A model generated the notes under the pieces. The model ran no database searches. It was not told the DNA's origin and saw only the letters and a list, made by a program, of their open reading frames with translations. A stretch of DNA of 32,357 bases from Spirochaetales bacterium (GTDB taxonomy: Bacteria > Spirochaetota > Spirochaetia > Sphaerochaetales > Sphaerochaetaceae), in contig JALEVV010000067.1 in assembly GCA_022788185.1 (NCBI GenBank), positions 1 through 32,357 of the forward strand. The letters run 5' to 3'. The translations under genes were made by a program, and so were the position numbers. Shown one piece after another: positions 23,949 to 31,327 of the stretch (its first letter is position 1; each line of letters begins with the position of its first letter).

Positions 23949-25220
23949 ATGAATGAATATATAAAGGATACAATGGAGATGACCGACTTCATAAGAAGAA
24001 GTCCCTCACCCTACCATGTAATAAGAAACATTACTTCTGAGCTTGAGGCAGCAGGCTTCGAAAGGCTTACCGAGAAAAAACCATTTTCCCTGCAGAAGGG
24101 ACATTCCTATTATGTTACAAGGAACTCTTCATCCGTAATCGCCTTCAGGATACCGGAAAAATTCATGGGCTTCAGCATCGCAGCCGCCCATACGGACAGT
24201 CCATGCTTCAGGATCAAGCCTTCCTGTGAAGCCGAAAACCACGGTTATACAAGACTCAACGTCGAGAAATACGGCGGAATGCTCATGGCTCCCTGGTTTG
24301 ACAGGCCGCTTTCCATTGCCGGAAGGGTTTTTGTGAATAAGGACGGAAATCCGGAAGAAAGATTATTTGAAACCGACGGTCCCGCCGTATCAATCGTGAA
24401 TCTGGCAATACACCAGAACAGGGATGCCAATAACGGCATCAAATATTCGGTACAGAAGGAGCTCATGCCGATTTTCGCCCAGGATGCACCCAAAGGCTCG
24501 TTCAGAAGTTTCGTCGCATCCCGGCTTGGTGTCAGGGAAGATGATATCCTGGACTGGGATTTATGTCTTTCAGACACAACTCCCCCCGCAGTCTGGGGCC
24601 GGGAGAAGGAGTTTTTCTCTTCACCGAGGATAGATGATCTTCAGTGTGCCCACAGTGCCTTCAGGGCCCTTAAGGAAACAGAACCGAAGGACAGGATTTC
24701 CATGATCGCCCTGTTTGACAACGAGGAAGTGGGAAGCGGCACGGGACAGGGAGCACTGAGTGATTTTCTTTCTTCAGTCACTGACAGAATTCTTTTGTCC
24801 CTCGGTGCAATCGGAGAGGAAAGATATCTCCATCTGGCTTCTTCCTTCATGATCAGTGCGGATAACGGCCATGCGGTACATCCCAATTACGCGGAAAAGA
24901 GCGACATAACGAATTCACCAAGGCTCAACGGCGGCATTCTCATTAAGTACTCGGCAAACCAGAAATACACAACCGATGCCTCCACAGGCTCTGAGCTTAA
25001 GAGCCTGATGAACGCAAACGGCATTCCCTATCAGGTATTCGTCAATAATTCGGATGTTCTGGGAGGCTCCACCCTCGGAAACCTCTCAATCCAGAAGGTA
25101 TCGGTCAGGACGGCAGACATCGGAGTCGCACAGCTGGCAATGCACTCGCCCTATGAGTGCGGAGGAACGAAGGACACCACTGCCCTTCTCTCCCTTTTCA
25201 GGGCTTTCTTATCGCTTTAA
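23949..25220 (+). CDS. M18 family aminopeptidase (aspartyl aminopeptidase type)
   Basis: This 423-residue cytosolic zinc peptidase removes N-terminal, often acidic, residues from peptides. M18 marks are complete: AAHTDSPCFRIKP (His81, Asp83), SPRIDDLQCA (Asp229/230), FDNEEVGSGTGQGA (Glu259/260), SADNGHAVHPNY and GGSTLGNLS. An earlier in-frame ATG at 23850 lies inside the tRNA-Thr gene and is rejected; ATG 23949 has GGAGG six bases upstream, within a small hairpin. It lies directly behind the tRNA terminator. The end overlaps the convergent aroH gene by 12 bases. Confidence 0.94.
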   Translation: MNEYIKDTMEMTDFIRRSPSPYHVIRNITSELEAAGFERLTEKKPFSLQKGHSYYVTRNSSSVIAFRIPEKFMGFSIAAAHTDSPCFRIKPSCEAENHGYTRLNVEKYGGMLMAPWFDRPLSIAGRVFVNKDGNPEERLFETDGPAVSIVNLAIHQNRDANNGIKYSVQKELMPIFAQDAPKGSFRSFVASRLGVREDDILDWDLCLSDTTPPAVWGREKEFFSSPRIDDLQCAHSAFRALKETEPKDRISMIALFDNEEVGSGTGQGALSDFLSSVTDRILLSLGAIGEERYLHLASSFMISADNGHAVHPNYAEKSDITNSPRLNGGILIKYSANQKYTTDASTGSELKSLMNANGIPYQVFVNNSDVLGGSTLGNLSIQKVSVRTADIGVAQLAMHSPYECGGTKDTTALLSLFRAFLSL

Positions 25221-25577
25221 GTCCGGGCGGAGCTTTTCCGCCCTGTTCAGGTAGACCATGACGGGATCCTTTTTTCTGGGGTGGTTTACCTGAACCAGAA
25301 CCCTGATGACCTTATCAAGCATGCCGTTGATCTCAGCTTCCTGAACACAGAAAAGAGGAACTGAGGAACAGTAACCGGCCTTTCTCACGGCAGCAGCCGC
25401 ATTGCGGCTCCTGAGGTCGGAAGTCTGGGAAAAGAGTACGAAGGATATTTCATCCTCAGTAATACCGTTCTCATCGAGAATGGTGAAGAAAAGCTCCTTT
25501 ACCGCCTGATCAATTGCGGATACGGAATCAAAATCCACCGTCGTTGCACCTCTGATGGCATAGATACACTCACTCAC
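25209..25577 (-). CDS. aroH: Chorismate mutase, AroH type
   Basis: This 122-residue enzyme turns chorismate into prephenate for phenylalanine and tyrosine. It has the trimeric AroH fold sequence rather than the all-helical AroQ one: YAIRGATTVD at the start, CVQEAEINGMLDKVIRVLV in the middle, and VYLNRAEKLRPDL at the end. Active-site residues of the Bacillus enzyme have counterparts here (Arg9, Arg65, Cys77, Glu80, Arg92, Tyr109). GTG 25577 is the start, with AAAGGAGT upstream; the longer open frame up to 25730 lacks family sequence. The start overlaps the stop of the membrane protein gene by four bases (GTGA). Confidence 0.93.
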   Translation of the reverse strand: MSECIYAIRGATTVDFDSVSAIDQAVKELFFTILDENGITEDEISFVLFSQTSDLRSRNAAAAVRKAGYCSSVPLFCVQEAEINGMLDKVIRVLVQVNHPRKKDPVMVYLNRAEKLRPDLKR

Positions 25578-25912
25578 AGTGAAACTCCTTTGGTTACAAG
25601 GCTCTCGGCCAGGTCTGAAACAGCTGCCAGAACAAGTACGAGTGCGATTCTCAGAACGGTAAGTATGGCAGGCGTGAATGCGAATACCTTCGTATAGAAA
25701 AACTGGTAGACGGAGGCAAATATTATCCATACCCCGAAAAATATCATGGTCCAGCTTATCAGCGTCATTGCAAGATGTATGAAATCTGTCAGCACATCAG
25801 GCACGGCCGTCACGAAGGTAAAAAAGAACATGAGGCTGAAAAAGAGATAGAGCACCATCAGATAGGTATGTACCCTTGATGAAAAAGCCAATACACGTCT
25901 GAACTGCAACAT
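25574..25912 (-). CDS. Small membrane protein, 112 residues
   Basis: No family is recognised. Three hydrophobic helices are seen (about 17-36, 43-68 and 78-98) with short charged ends, so it is an inner-membrane protein. It lies between thiN (three bases upstream) and aroH (four-base overlap), in a compact three-gene operon. Its ribosome binding site (AGAGGTAAAGG) covers the end of thiN. Nothing in the neighbours explains its role. Confidence 0.7.
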   Translation of the reverse strand: MLQFRRVLAFSSRVHTYLMVLYLFFSLMFFFTFVTAVPDVLTDFIHLAMTLISWTMIFFGVWIIFASVYQFFYTKVFAFTPAILTVLRIALVLVLAAVSDLAESLVTKGVSL

Positions 25913-25915
25913 CCT

Positions 25916-26551
25916 TTACCTCTTAATATAAGATAATACACAATCGGGAAGGATTGGCAAAGTCCGGATAGGCAGCCTTACGAAAACATCTCCGATGCTT
26001 TTCACCGTCACGATGCCTGAAGCGGCCCTGTTGGAAAGCGAAACGGATGAGTGGCTTATGACGTAATCATCCAGCTCCCATCTGAGACCGGAGGAAGTTA
26101 CCCTGGAAGTCCTTCCCGTGGCCGGGATGATGCTCACATCCATATCCTTTTCCAGTGAGAGGACAAGCTCTCCTGAGCAGGAAACAAGAACGTCCTCTCC
26201 CGTGAACCAGAATCTTGGCAGGGGATATCTGTCAAAGAGGGCAAGGACTGCAAGCAGGTGATCGGTGCGACCGCCTCCGCCTCCGAGAAGGTCGTACATC
26301 CTGCCCTCACTCCTTCTGATTGCAAGCTCCGTGTCGGATTCATCCTTGTCCCGGGGATACACAATTGCTCCCGACGCGGTGATTTCATCCCTGAACGAAG
26401 TGGAATCCATGTCCCCGAGGATGATGGATGGTTTAAGGCCCAGGCGCACTGCCCTGTCATATCCGCTGTCGGATGCGATTATTTCATCATATTCAAAGGG
26501 AGGTGCCGTCTTCGGCCCTTCCCCTCCGGTAATTATCAGTACTGATTCCAT
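25916..26551 (-). CDS. thiN: Thiamine pyrophosphokinase
   Basis: This 211-residue enzyme makes thiamine pyrophosphate from thiamine and ATP. Family motifs are GDMDS (46-50), the DKDESDTE stretch (68-75) and GGGGGRTDH (90-98), with the C-terminal beta domain that binds thiamine. The start is ATG 26551; an upstream ATG at 26587 is inside the promoter. No ribosome binding site is present: a TTGTAC / 17 bases / TACTAT promoter ends seven bases before the ATG, so the mRNA is probably leaderless. No TPP riboswitch is possible in that space. It heads the operon thiN / membrane protein / aroH. Confidence 0.92.
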   Translation of the reverse strand: MESVLIITGGEGPKTAPPFEYDEIIASDSGYDRAVRLGLKPSIILGDMDSTSFRDEITASGAIVYPRDKDESDTELAIRRSEGRMYDLLGGGGGRTDHLLAVLALFDRYPLPRFWFTGEDVLVSCSGELVLSLEKDMDVSIIPATGRTSRVTSSGLRWELDDYVISHSSVSLSNRAASGIVTVKSIGDVFVRLPIRTLPILPDCVLSYIKR

Positions 26552-26558
26552 GAAGAAA

Positions 26559-26587
26559 ATAGTACACAACGGCAGGAATGAGTACAA
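26559..26587 (-). promoter_or_regulatory. Promoter of the thiN operon, leaderless
   Basis: On the minus strand TTGTAC (26587-26582) and TACTAT (26564-26559) are 17 bases apart. The -10 box is seven bases from the thiN ATG, which places transcription start at the start codon. Confidence 0.65.
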
Positions 26588-26612
26588 GAAACGGTAAGTA
26601 TTTATTTTTTCC

Positions 26613-26642
26613 TTGTGAGAATCATAAAAATAAGCTTATTAT
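26613..26642 (+). promoter_or_regulatory. Promoter of the DUF1015 gene
   Basis: TTGTGA (26613-26618) and TATTAT (26637-26642) are 18 bases apart. An AGAGGA ribosome binding site lies downstream, before ATG 26679. Confidence 0.5.
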
Positions 26643-26678
26643 ATTTGTGAAAACCCTGTTTTAAGAGAGGAAAAAGTC

Positions 26679-27986
26679 ATGAAAAATGAAATTATCACGG
26701 CATTAAGAAAGATCGGGGCCGCTCCGGCCGATATTCTTCTTCCCGCTCCCGGCATAGATCTCAGGAAATGGGCGGTAGTCGCATGTGATCAGTTTACCAG
26801 TCAGAAGGAGTACTGGAAGAGCGTTGAAGAGGAAACTGCAGGCGTTCCCACCACCGACTCACTCATTTTCCCTGAGTGCTATCTGGAGGACGGTGACAGG
26901 GCTGAAAGAATAGTCAGGATAAACAGGGCAATGGAGGATTACCTGGAAAAGGGTGTCTTCACCGAGTATAAGCAGTGTTTCATTCTCGTGGAGAGAACAA
27001 CGGAAAGCGGTAGCCGCTTCGGACTCATGGCAGCCCTCGATCTGGACAAATACAGCTATGCACCAGATTCAAAAACCCCGGTAAGGGCAACTGAGGGAAC
27101 AATCCTTTCCCGCATTCCGCCCAGAAAGGAGATCAGGAAGAACGCTCCCCTGGAGCTTCCCCACATCATGGTCCTGATAAGCGATGCGGAAAGAAGGATC
27201 ATAGAGCCGCTCCGTGACAGGAGAAGCTCCCTTCATAAGGTATATGACACAGACCTCATGAAGAACGGGGGTCACATCAGGGGATATCTTGTCGATGACG
27301 AAAGCGACCTGAAGGGAGTGCTGGAAGGATTTGAGGCCCTTGTGGCAGGACTCAATCCCGACAATCCCCTCCTCTTTGCAATGGGTGACGGAAACCACTC
27401 CCTTGCCACCGCGAAGAGCATCTGGGAAGATGTTAAAGCCGGACTCAGTGAGGAGGAAAGGGAAAACCATCCTGCCAGGTGGGCACTTGTCGAACTTGAG
27501 AACATCTTCGATGAGGCGCTTCTCTTCGAACCGATACACAGAGTGTTCTTCTCCCTTTCAAAGCAAGCCTTTGAGGATAAGCTTAAGGATACGGCAAAGG
27601 GATTCACAAAGGAAAAAGCCACTGACCTTGAGGATATTAAGGAAAGGATCAACACCCCGGGACAGCACTTCGGATATATCGACGGCTCCTCCTATGAAGT
27701 CTATACGATGGAAGAACCCAAAAGCTCAACAGCGGCAGGCACGCTGCAGAGCGTAATCGATGCAGTCCTCTCCGACAAGCTTGCCGAGATCGACTACATC
27801 CATGGAATGGACGTGACCGAAGAGCTGGGAAAGAAGCCGGGCAATATCGGAATCATCCTGCCTGAGGTATCAAAGGAAACATTCTTCGAATCGATCCTCC
27901 GTGACAGGGCCTTCCCGAGAAAGACCTTCTCGATTGGCCACGCCAATGAGAAGAGATACTATCTCGAGGCAAGGAAGATCAGATAA
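26679..27986 (+). CDS. DUF1015 / COG4198 family protein
   Basis: This 435-residue cytosolic protein belongs to the widespread DUF1015 family. The marks are the start LLPAPGIDLRKWAVVACDQF and the conserved block FAMGDGNHSLATAK, in which the GDGNH stretch looks like a catalytic or ligand loop. The biochemical role is not settled to my knowledge; I therefore give no reaction. It has its own promoter and AGAGGA site and is divergent from thiN. Its end overlaps the convergent TsaC-like gene by eight bases. Confidence 0.88.
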   Translation: MKNEIITALRKIGAAPADILLPAPGIDLRKWAVVACDQFTSQKEYWKSVEEETAGVPTTDSLIFPECYLEDGDRAERIVRINRAMEDYLEKGVFTEYKQCFILVERTTESGSRFGLMAALDLDKYSYAPDSKTPVRATEGTILSRIPPRKEIRKNAPLELPHIMVLISDAERRIIEPLRDRRSSLHKVYDTDLMKNGGHIRGYLVDDESDLKGVLEGFEALVAGLNPDNPLLFAMGDGNHSLATAKSIWEDVKAGLSEEERENHPARWALVELENIFDEALLFEPIHRVFFSLSKQAFEDKLKDTAKGFTKEKATDLEDIKERINTPGQHFGYIDGSSYEVYTMEEPKSSTAAGTLQSVIDAVLSDKLAEIDYIHGMDVTEELGKKPGNIGIILPEVSKETFFESILRDRAFPRKTFSIGHANEKRYYLEARKIR

Positions 27987-28536
27987 AGGGTGAGAAGTCA
28001 AAGGCTCCCTGCCGCAGCACACGCCAGGGAACTGAGGTGAAGTCAACGAGGGTCGAGGCCATGCCTCCGGCCCTCATTTCCTTTTTCACGATGAAGTCGG
28101 CTTCACCTCCGAACACCTTCACGATTTCATCAAAGGTGGAAAGGCTTGGCTCGCCGGAAATGTTGCAGCTTGTGGACCAGATGGGCCCCACCCTTTTCAC
28201 GACTTCCAGAATGAAGGGATCGGCTGGGATTCTGACGGCAACAGTTTTTCCGCCATCCTTTCGGGCAAGAATTGCGGTAAGCGGTGCGGGCCAGATGTCG
28301 TGAAGCACCTCAGGAACGATGAGTCCTGAGTCAAGATGATCAAAGTCCGTAAGCGTTATCAGGTTCTTGTTCTGAGGCCTTTTCTTCAGCTCGAAAATCC
28401 TCTCACTTGTCTTTTCATTGGCAATTGCCGAAAGCCCATAGATGGTATCACAGGGCATAGCACCTACTTTTCCGTGCAAAAGTGCATCGATGAGGACATC
28501 AATATCATCATTGATGTCAAAAATCATAGTCTTCAT
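27979..28536 (-). CDS. Threonylcarbamoyl-AMP synthase (TsaC/YrdC/Sua5 family)
   Basis: The 185-residue protein makes threonylcarbamoyl-adenylate from threonine, bicarbonate and ATP, the first step of t6A modification of ANN-reading tRNAs. Motifs are PCDTIYGLSAIA (28-39), the KKRP loop (51-54), the VRIP strand (101-104) and STSCNISG (121-128). It is of the short TsaC kind, without the Sua5 extension. ATG 28536 has AAAGGAA upstream. The start lies 20 bases inside the end of the DivIC-like gene, so the two are co-transcribed. Confidence 0.92.
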   Translation of the reverse strand: MKTMIFDINDDIDVLIDALLHGKVGAMPCDTIYGLSAIANEKTSERIFELKKRPQNKNLITLTDFDHLDSGLIVPEVLHDIWPAPLTAILARKDGGKTVAVRIPADPFILEVVKRVGPIWSTSCNISGEPSLSTFDEIVKVFGGEADFIVKKEMRAGGMASTLVDFTSVPWRVLRQGAFDFSPFI

Positions 28537-28990
28537 TGTAATTCCTTTCCGCGCCCTCTTCCTCAAATCCTTCCTTCTTCCTTCCGCAAAACAGTACGAT
28601 TACCGCAACAGGGATGGTGAGTCCGGCCGAAACGAGCAGAAGAATCCAGGTACAGATCCCTTTGTACGTCTCGGGAAGAGGATCATCAGCATATGTTCTT
28701 ACGTTTTCGGTTTCATCAGGGGTTTCGAAATAGAAAACCTTTTCCCCTTCCCTGTTATATCCCAGCCTCAGGGCCAGGTCATCAAGCGCAGAGTCCTCAG
28801 AGAGACTGTCCCGCTGTCTTTCAAGGGCTTTGAGGCGGACTTCATAGAGTTCCTCGCGCTGCTTCAGTGCCTCATATCTTGCTTTCAGACTTCTGTTAAC
28901 CAAATAACCGTTTTCGGAGAATATACCTGTCAGCGTAACGGAAAATAACAGAAAACTTAAGCAAATCAGGAGCAGTTTTTTTATTGTCAT
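28517..28990 (-). CDS. DivIC/FtsB-like septum formation initiator protein, with extra C-terminal helix
   Basis: The 157-residue protein has an N-terminal membrane helix (about 4-25), a coiled coil (about 33-65) and then the family end ALRLGYNREGEKVFYF, as in DivIC/FtsB proteins that join the divisome FtsL/FtsQ complex. Unlike usual members (about 100 residues) it goes on through a second membrane helix (about 111-134) and an acidic cytoplasmic tail. The final 20 bases overlap the TsaC-like gene. Its ATG lies within the left half of the inverted repeat in the divergent promoter region. Confidence 0.8.
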   Translation of the reverse strand: MTIKKLLLICLSFLLFSVTLTGIFSENGYLVNRSLKARYEALKQREELYEVRLKALERQRDSLSEDSALDDLALRLGYNREGEKVFYFETPDETENVRTYADDPLPETYKGICTWILLLVSAGLTIPVAVIVLFCGRKKEGFEEEGAERNYNEDYDF

Positions 28991-29029
28991 AGGTTACCCA
29001 CCTATGTATAATAATAGTAAGTACCTATG
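28984..29029 (+). promoter_or_regulatory. Promoter with ACCTATG operator-like repeats
   Basis: TTGTCA (28984-28989) and a perfect TATAAT (29007-29012) are 17 bases apart. The spacer is almost filled by the inverted repeat CATAGGT-TACCC-ACCTATG (28988-29006). A third ACCTATG (29023-29029) lies just past the transcription start. A repressor bound here would block polymerase and could also act on the divergent DivIC-like gene, whose start codon is within the repeat. Confidence 0.65.
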
Positions 29030-29057
29030 TTTGTACATGATTTTGGAGGCTTTTTAA

Positions 29058-30368
29058 ATGTCTAAGACAAAAAGTACGGCAAAACTTGTAATTACCAGCG
29101 TGATACTGTCACTCATCGTGCTGGCCATATTCACTCTGGTGTTCCTGAAATACATTGTACCGGTCTATCAGATCACGGAGAAACAGGTTTACGATGTGCT
29201 TGTAAAGCTTTTCCCGATTCTGGTTGGTCTCGTTCTCATTCAGATAGGCATCATAGCCGGCAAGAGGAATGATGAAGATTACAGGGATCAGATGGACCGC
29301 CTGCCTCCAAATGCATATTCCGCATCCTATGAAGGCGCCGCCAAGGATGATCCTGCAGACATGTCTCCCACTTCCCAGGCTCTCAGGAAGGAACAGGTTG
29401 TGGTCGAAAAGCCTGTTGAAGTCATCAAGGAAGTTCCCGTTGAGGTCGTTAAGGAAGTAGTCAAGGAAGTTCCCGTCGAAGTAGTAAAGGAAGTACCTGT
29501 TGAGGTTATCAGGGATGTCGTCCGGGAAGTACCCGTTGAAGTACTCAGGGATGTGGTTAAGGAAGTCGAGGTTCCCGTCGAGGTCCTTAAGGAAGTTCCC
29601 GTCGAAATCGTACGCGAGGTCGTAAAGGAAGTTGAAGTACCCGTTGAAGTCGTCAGGGAAGTTCCTGTTGAAGTCGTCAAAGAGGTGGAAGTACCTGTCG
29701 AGGTCGTTAAGGAAGTCGTCAGGGAGGTTCCCGTCGAGGTCATCAGGGAAGTTGAGGTTCCTGTCGAGGTCATTAAGGAAGTCGTTAAGGAGGTTCCTGT
29801 TGAAGTTGTCAGGGACGTCGTAAGGGAAGTTCCCGTCGAAATCGTCAGGGAAGTTGAAATCCCGGTTGAAGTCATTAAGGAAGTCGAGAAACCCGTCGAG
29901 GTCATCAAAGAGGTTGAAGTTCCTGTTGAAGTCATCAGGGAAGTTCCCGTTGAGGTTGTCAGAGAGGTTGAAAAGCCTGTCGAGGTCGTCAGGGAAGTTG
30001 AGAAACCCGTTGAGGTCATCAGAACTGTCGAAAAGGAAATTCCCGAAGTCTATCTCAATCTTGAAGAGACACTTGAGCATGAGATTGCCTTCGCGCGTGA
30101 GAATTACACAGATCTCACTGTCGCCGCTCTGGCAATGACAGACGGAATTACGGAAGAAAAGCTTTCCCTTACCCTCGCCCTGAACGCATTCGTGTTCGAA
30201 GATGAAGGTGTCTTCATCCTAATCTTCCCGTTTGCCAGCAGGACTGAGACAGAAGAGCTCATCGCAGCACAGAAGTTCAATCTCGGTGAGATCCGCTATT
30301 CACTCAGCGTTCTCAGCGATCGCTCAACTGCCGCTTCGATGATCCGGGAAGCAAAAGCAGGCATCTGA
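29058..30368 (+). CDS. Membrane protein with long PVEV(I/V)(K/R)EV repeat and GGDEF-like relic domain
   Basis: The 436-residue protein has two N-terminal membrane helices (about 11-31 and 50-68), a linker, about 215 residues of repeats (115-331) built from EVPVEV(V/I)(K/R)(E/D)V, and a 105-residue C-terminal domain. That last domain (LEETLEHEIAFARENYTDLTVAALAM, FEDEGVFILIFPFASRTETEEL) follows the strand/helix pattern of a GGDEF domain but has no GGDEF motif and no metal site, so it would be at most a degenerate relic. The repeat is probably an extended beta or rod-like spacer. GGAGG stands before the ATG; a strong regulated promoter is upstream and a T-rich terminator follows. Confidence 0.8.
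   Translation: MSKTKSTAKLVITSVILSLIVLAIFTLVFLKYIVPVYQITEKQVYDVLVKLFPILVGLVLIQIGIIAGKRNDEDYRDQMDRLPPNAYSASYEGAAKDDPADMSPTSQALRKEQVVVEKPVEVIKEVPVEVVKEVVKEVPVEVVKEVPVEVIRDVVREVPVEVLRDVVKEVEVPVEVLKEVPVEIVREVVKEVEVPVEVVREVPVEVVKEVEVPVEVVKEVVREVPVEVIREVEVPVEVIKEVVKEVPVEVVRDVVREVPVEIVREVEIPVEVIKEVEKPVEVIKEVEVPVEVIREVPVEVVREVEKPVEVVREVEKPVEVIRTVEKEIPEVYLNLEETLEHEIAFARENYTDLTVAALAMTDGITEEKLSLTLALNAFVFEDEGVFILIFPFASRTETEELIAAQKFNLGEIRYSLSVLSDRSTAASMIREAKAGI
29400..30050 (+). repeat. Imperfect coding repeats, PVEV units
   Basis: About 650 bases of short, imperfect in-frame repeats encode alternating Val with Glu, Lys or Arg and regular Pro. Units are of 8, 11 or 12 codons rather than one fixed length, and codons vary between units. 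Confidence 0.9.
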
Positions 30369-30396
30369 GGAATCGGAAACTGAATAAGTATTTCAG

Positions 30397-30425
30397 ACAG
30401 CTCTTTTCATAAGAGCTGTTTTTTT
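30397..30425 (+). terminator. Terminator of the PVEV-repeat gene
   Basis: The 9-bp stem ACAGCTCTT / AAGAGCTGT with loop TTCAT is followed by six further T. The ribosome binding site of the next gene starts directly after the T run. Confidence 0.92.
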
Positions 30426-30434
30426 GGAGGTAAC

Positions 30435-31292
30435 ATGGAGATTACATTAAAAAATCAGAACAGCAGCCTGACAGTATCATCACTGGGTGCGGAACCCCAG
30501 AGTTACATTCTGAACGGCATTGAATACATCTGGTCAGGCGATCCTGCCCACTGGCCCAGAAGGGCTCCCCTTCTCTTCCCGATGACCGGCCCCATCAGGG
30601 AGGACAGCATCGAAGTCAACGGCGTCAGGTACCGCATGCCAGGTAACGGCTTTGCCAGGGACACGGAGTTCGAGTTCGTATCCCAGACCGAGAACAGTGT
30701 GACCTTTACACTTAAGGACAATGAAAGCACCAGACAGTACTATCCGTTTGCGTTCACTCTTACTGCAACATACACACTCCTTGAAAACGCTTACAGGGCT
30801 GAGGCAACGATCACGGCACCCGAGAGTGACATTTACTATACTTACGGCTGGCATCCTGCCTTCTCCCTGGATATCAACGGCAAGGACTGTCCCCTTGACA
30901 CCTATTCCCTTTCGTTCAGCAGCAATGAGGAACTGGACAGAAGATATCAGGTGAACGGCATCTTCAACGTGGAAAAGGGATTCGTAAAGGGCGACACGAT
31001 CAACCTTTCCAGAAAGGAAACCGACAAGGGACCAATCGCACTCTGGAACGTAAAGAGTGAGGAAGTCACGCTCACATCCTCAAGGGGAGAGCATGGCGTT
31101 ACCGCAACACTGGGAAGTTTCAATACATTCGTTGCCTGGACACCTGCCAACAATGCTCAGTTCCTCTGCCTTGAACCGATGTACTCCTTCGGCGATGCCT
31201 CCAGACCTCTGGAGTTATCCCAGATGTATGGCATAACAAAGCTTGCAAAGGGCGAGAGCGTTACATATTCAAACGAATTCAGATTCTTCTGA
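30435..31292 (+). CDS. Aldose 1-epimerase (GalM/LacX) family protein
   Basis: This 285-residue cytosolic protein has the mutarotase fold, which interconverts alpha and beta anomers of sugars. Family marks are SLGAEPQSY near the start, RRAPLLFPMTG (42-52), GFARDTEF (72-79), GWHPAF (138-143, His140) and FLCLEPM (Glu247, the usual catalytic base). One striking change is that the HGFARD motif of LacX-like members here reads NGFARD (Asn71). The protein may be altered in substrate or activity. The ribosome binding site GGAGG follows straight after the upstream terminator, so some read-through from the PVEV-repeat gene is likely unless a promoter is hidden within the hairpin. Confidence 0.88.
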   Translation: MEITLKNQNSSLTVSSLGAEPQSYILNGIEYIWSGDPAHWPRRAPLLFPMTGPIREDSIEVNGVRYRMPGNGFARDTEFEFVSQTENSVTFTLKDNESTRQYYPFAFTLTATYTLLENAYRAEATITAPESDIYYTYGWHPAFSLDINGKDCPLDTYSLSFSSNEELDRRYQVNGIFNVEKGFVKGDTINLSRKETDKGPIALWNVKSEEVTLTSSRGEHGVTATLGSFNTFVAWTPANNAQFLCLEPMYSFGDASRPLELSQMYGITKLAKGESVTYSNEFRFF

Positions 31293-31302
31293 TTCTCACA
31301 GA

Positions 31303-31327
31303 GGCCTTCCTGAACGGAGGGCCTTTT
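31303..31327 (+). terminator. Terminator of the epimerase-like gene
   Basis: GGCCTTCC / GGAGGGCC (one T-G pair) with a five-base loop is followed by TTTT. It reaches the stop codon of the convergent barrel gene. Confidence 0.8.

Noticed and set aside
23765-23956. Short plus-strand open frame
   Set aside because: It runs through tRNA-Thr and its terminator.
25578-25730. N-terminal extension of the aroH frame
   Set aside because: It overlaps the membrane protein gene, shows no family sequence, and a good ribosome binding site stands before GTG 25577.
29109-30080. Long minus-strand open frames opposite the PVEV repeats (323 and 230 residues)
   Set aside because: They mirror the repetitive plus-strand codons, giving low-complexity Asn/Asp/Phe or Thr/Ser/Gly products without ribosome binding sites; the plus strand has promoter, start signal and domains.
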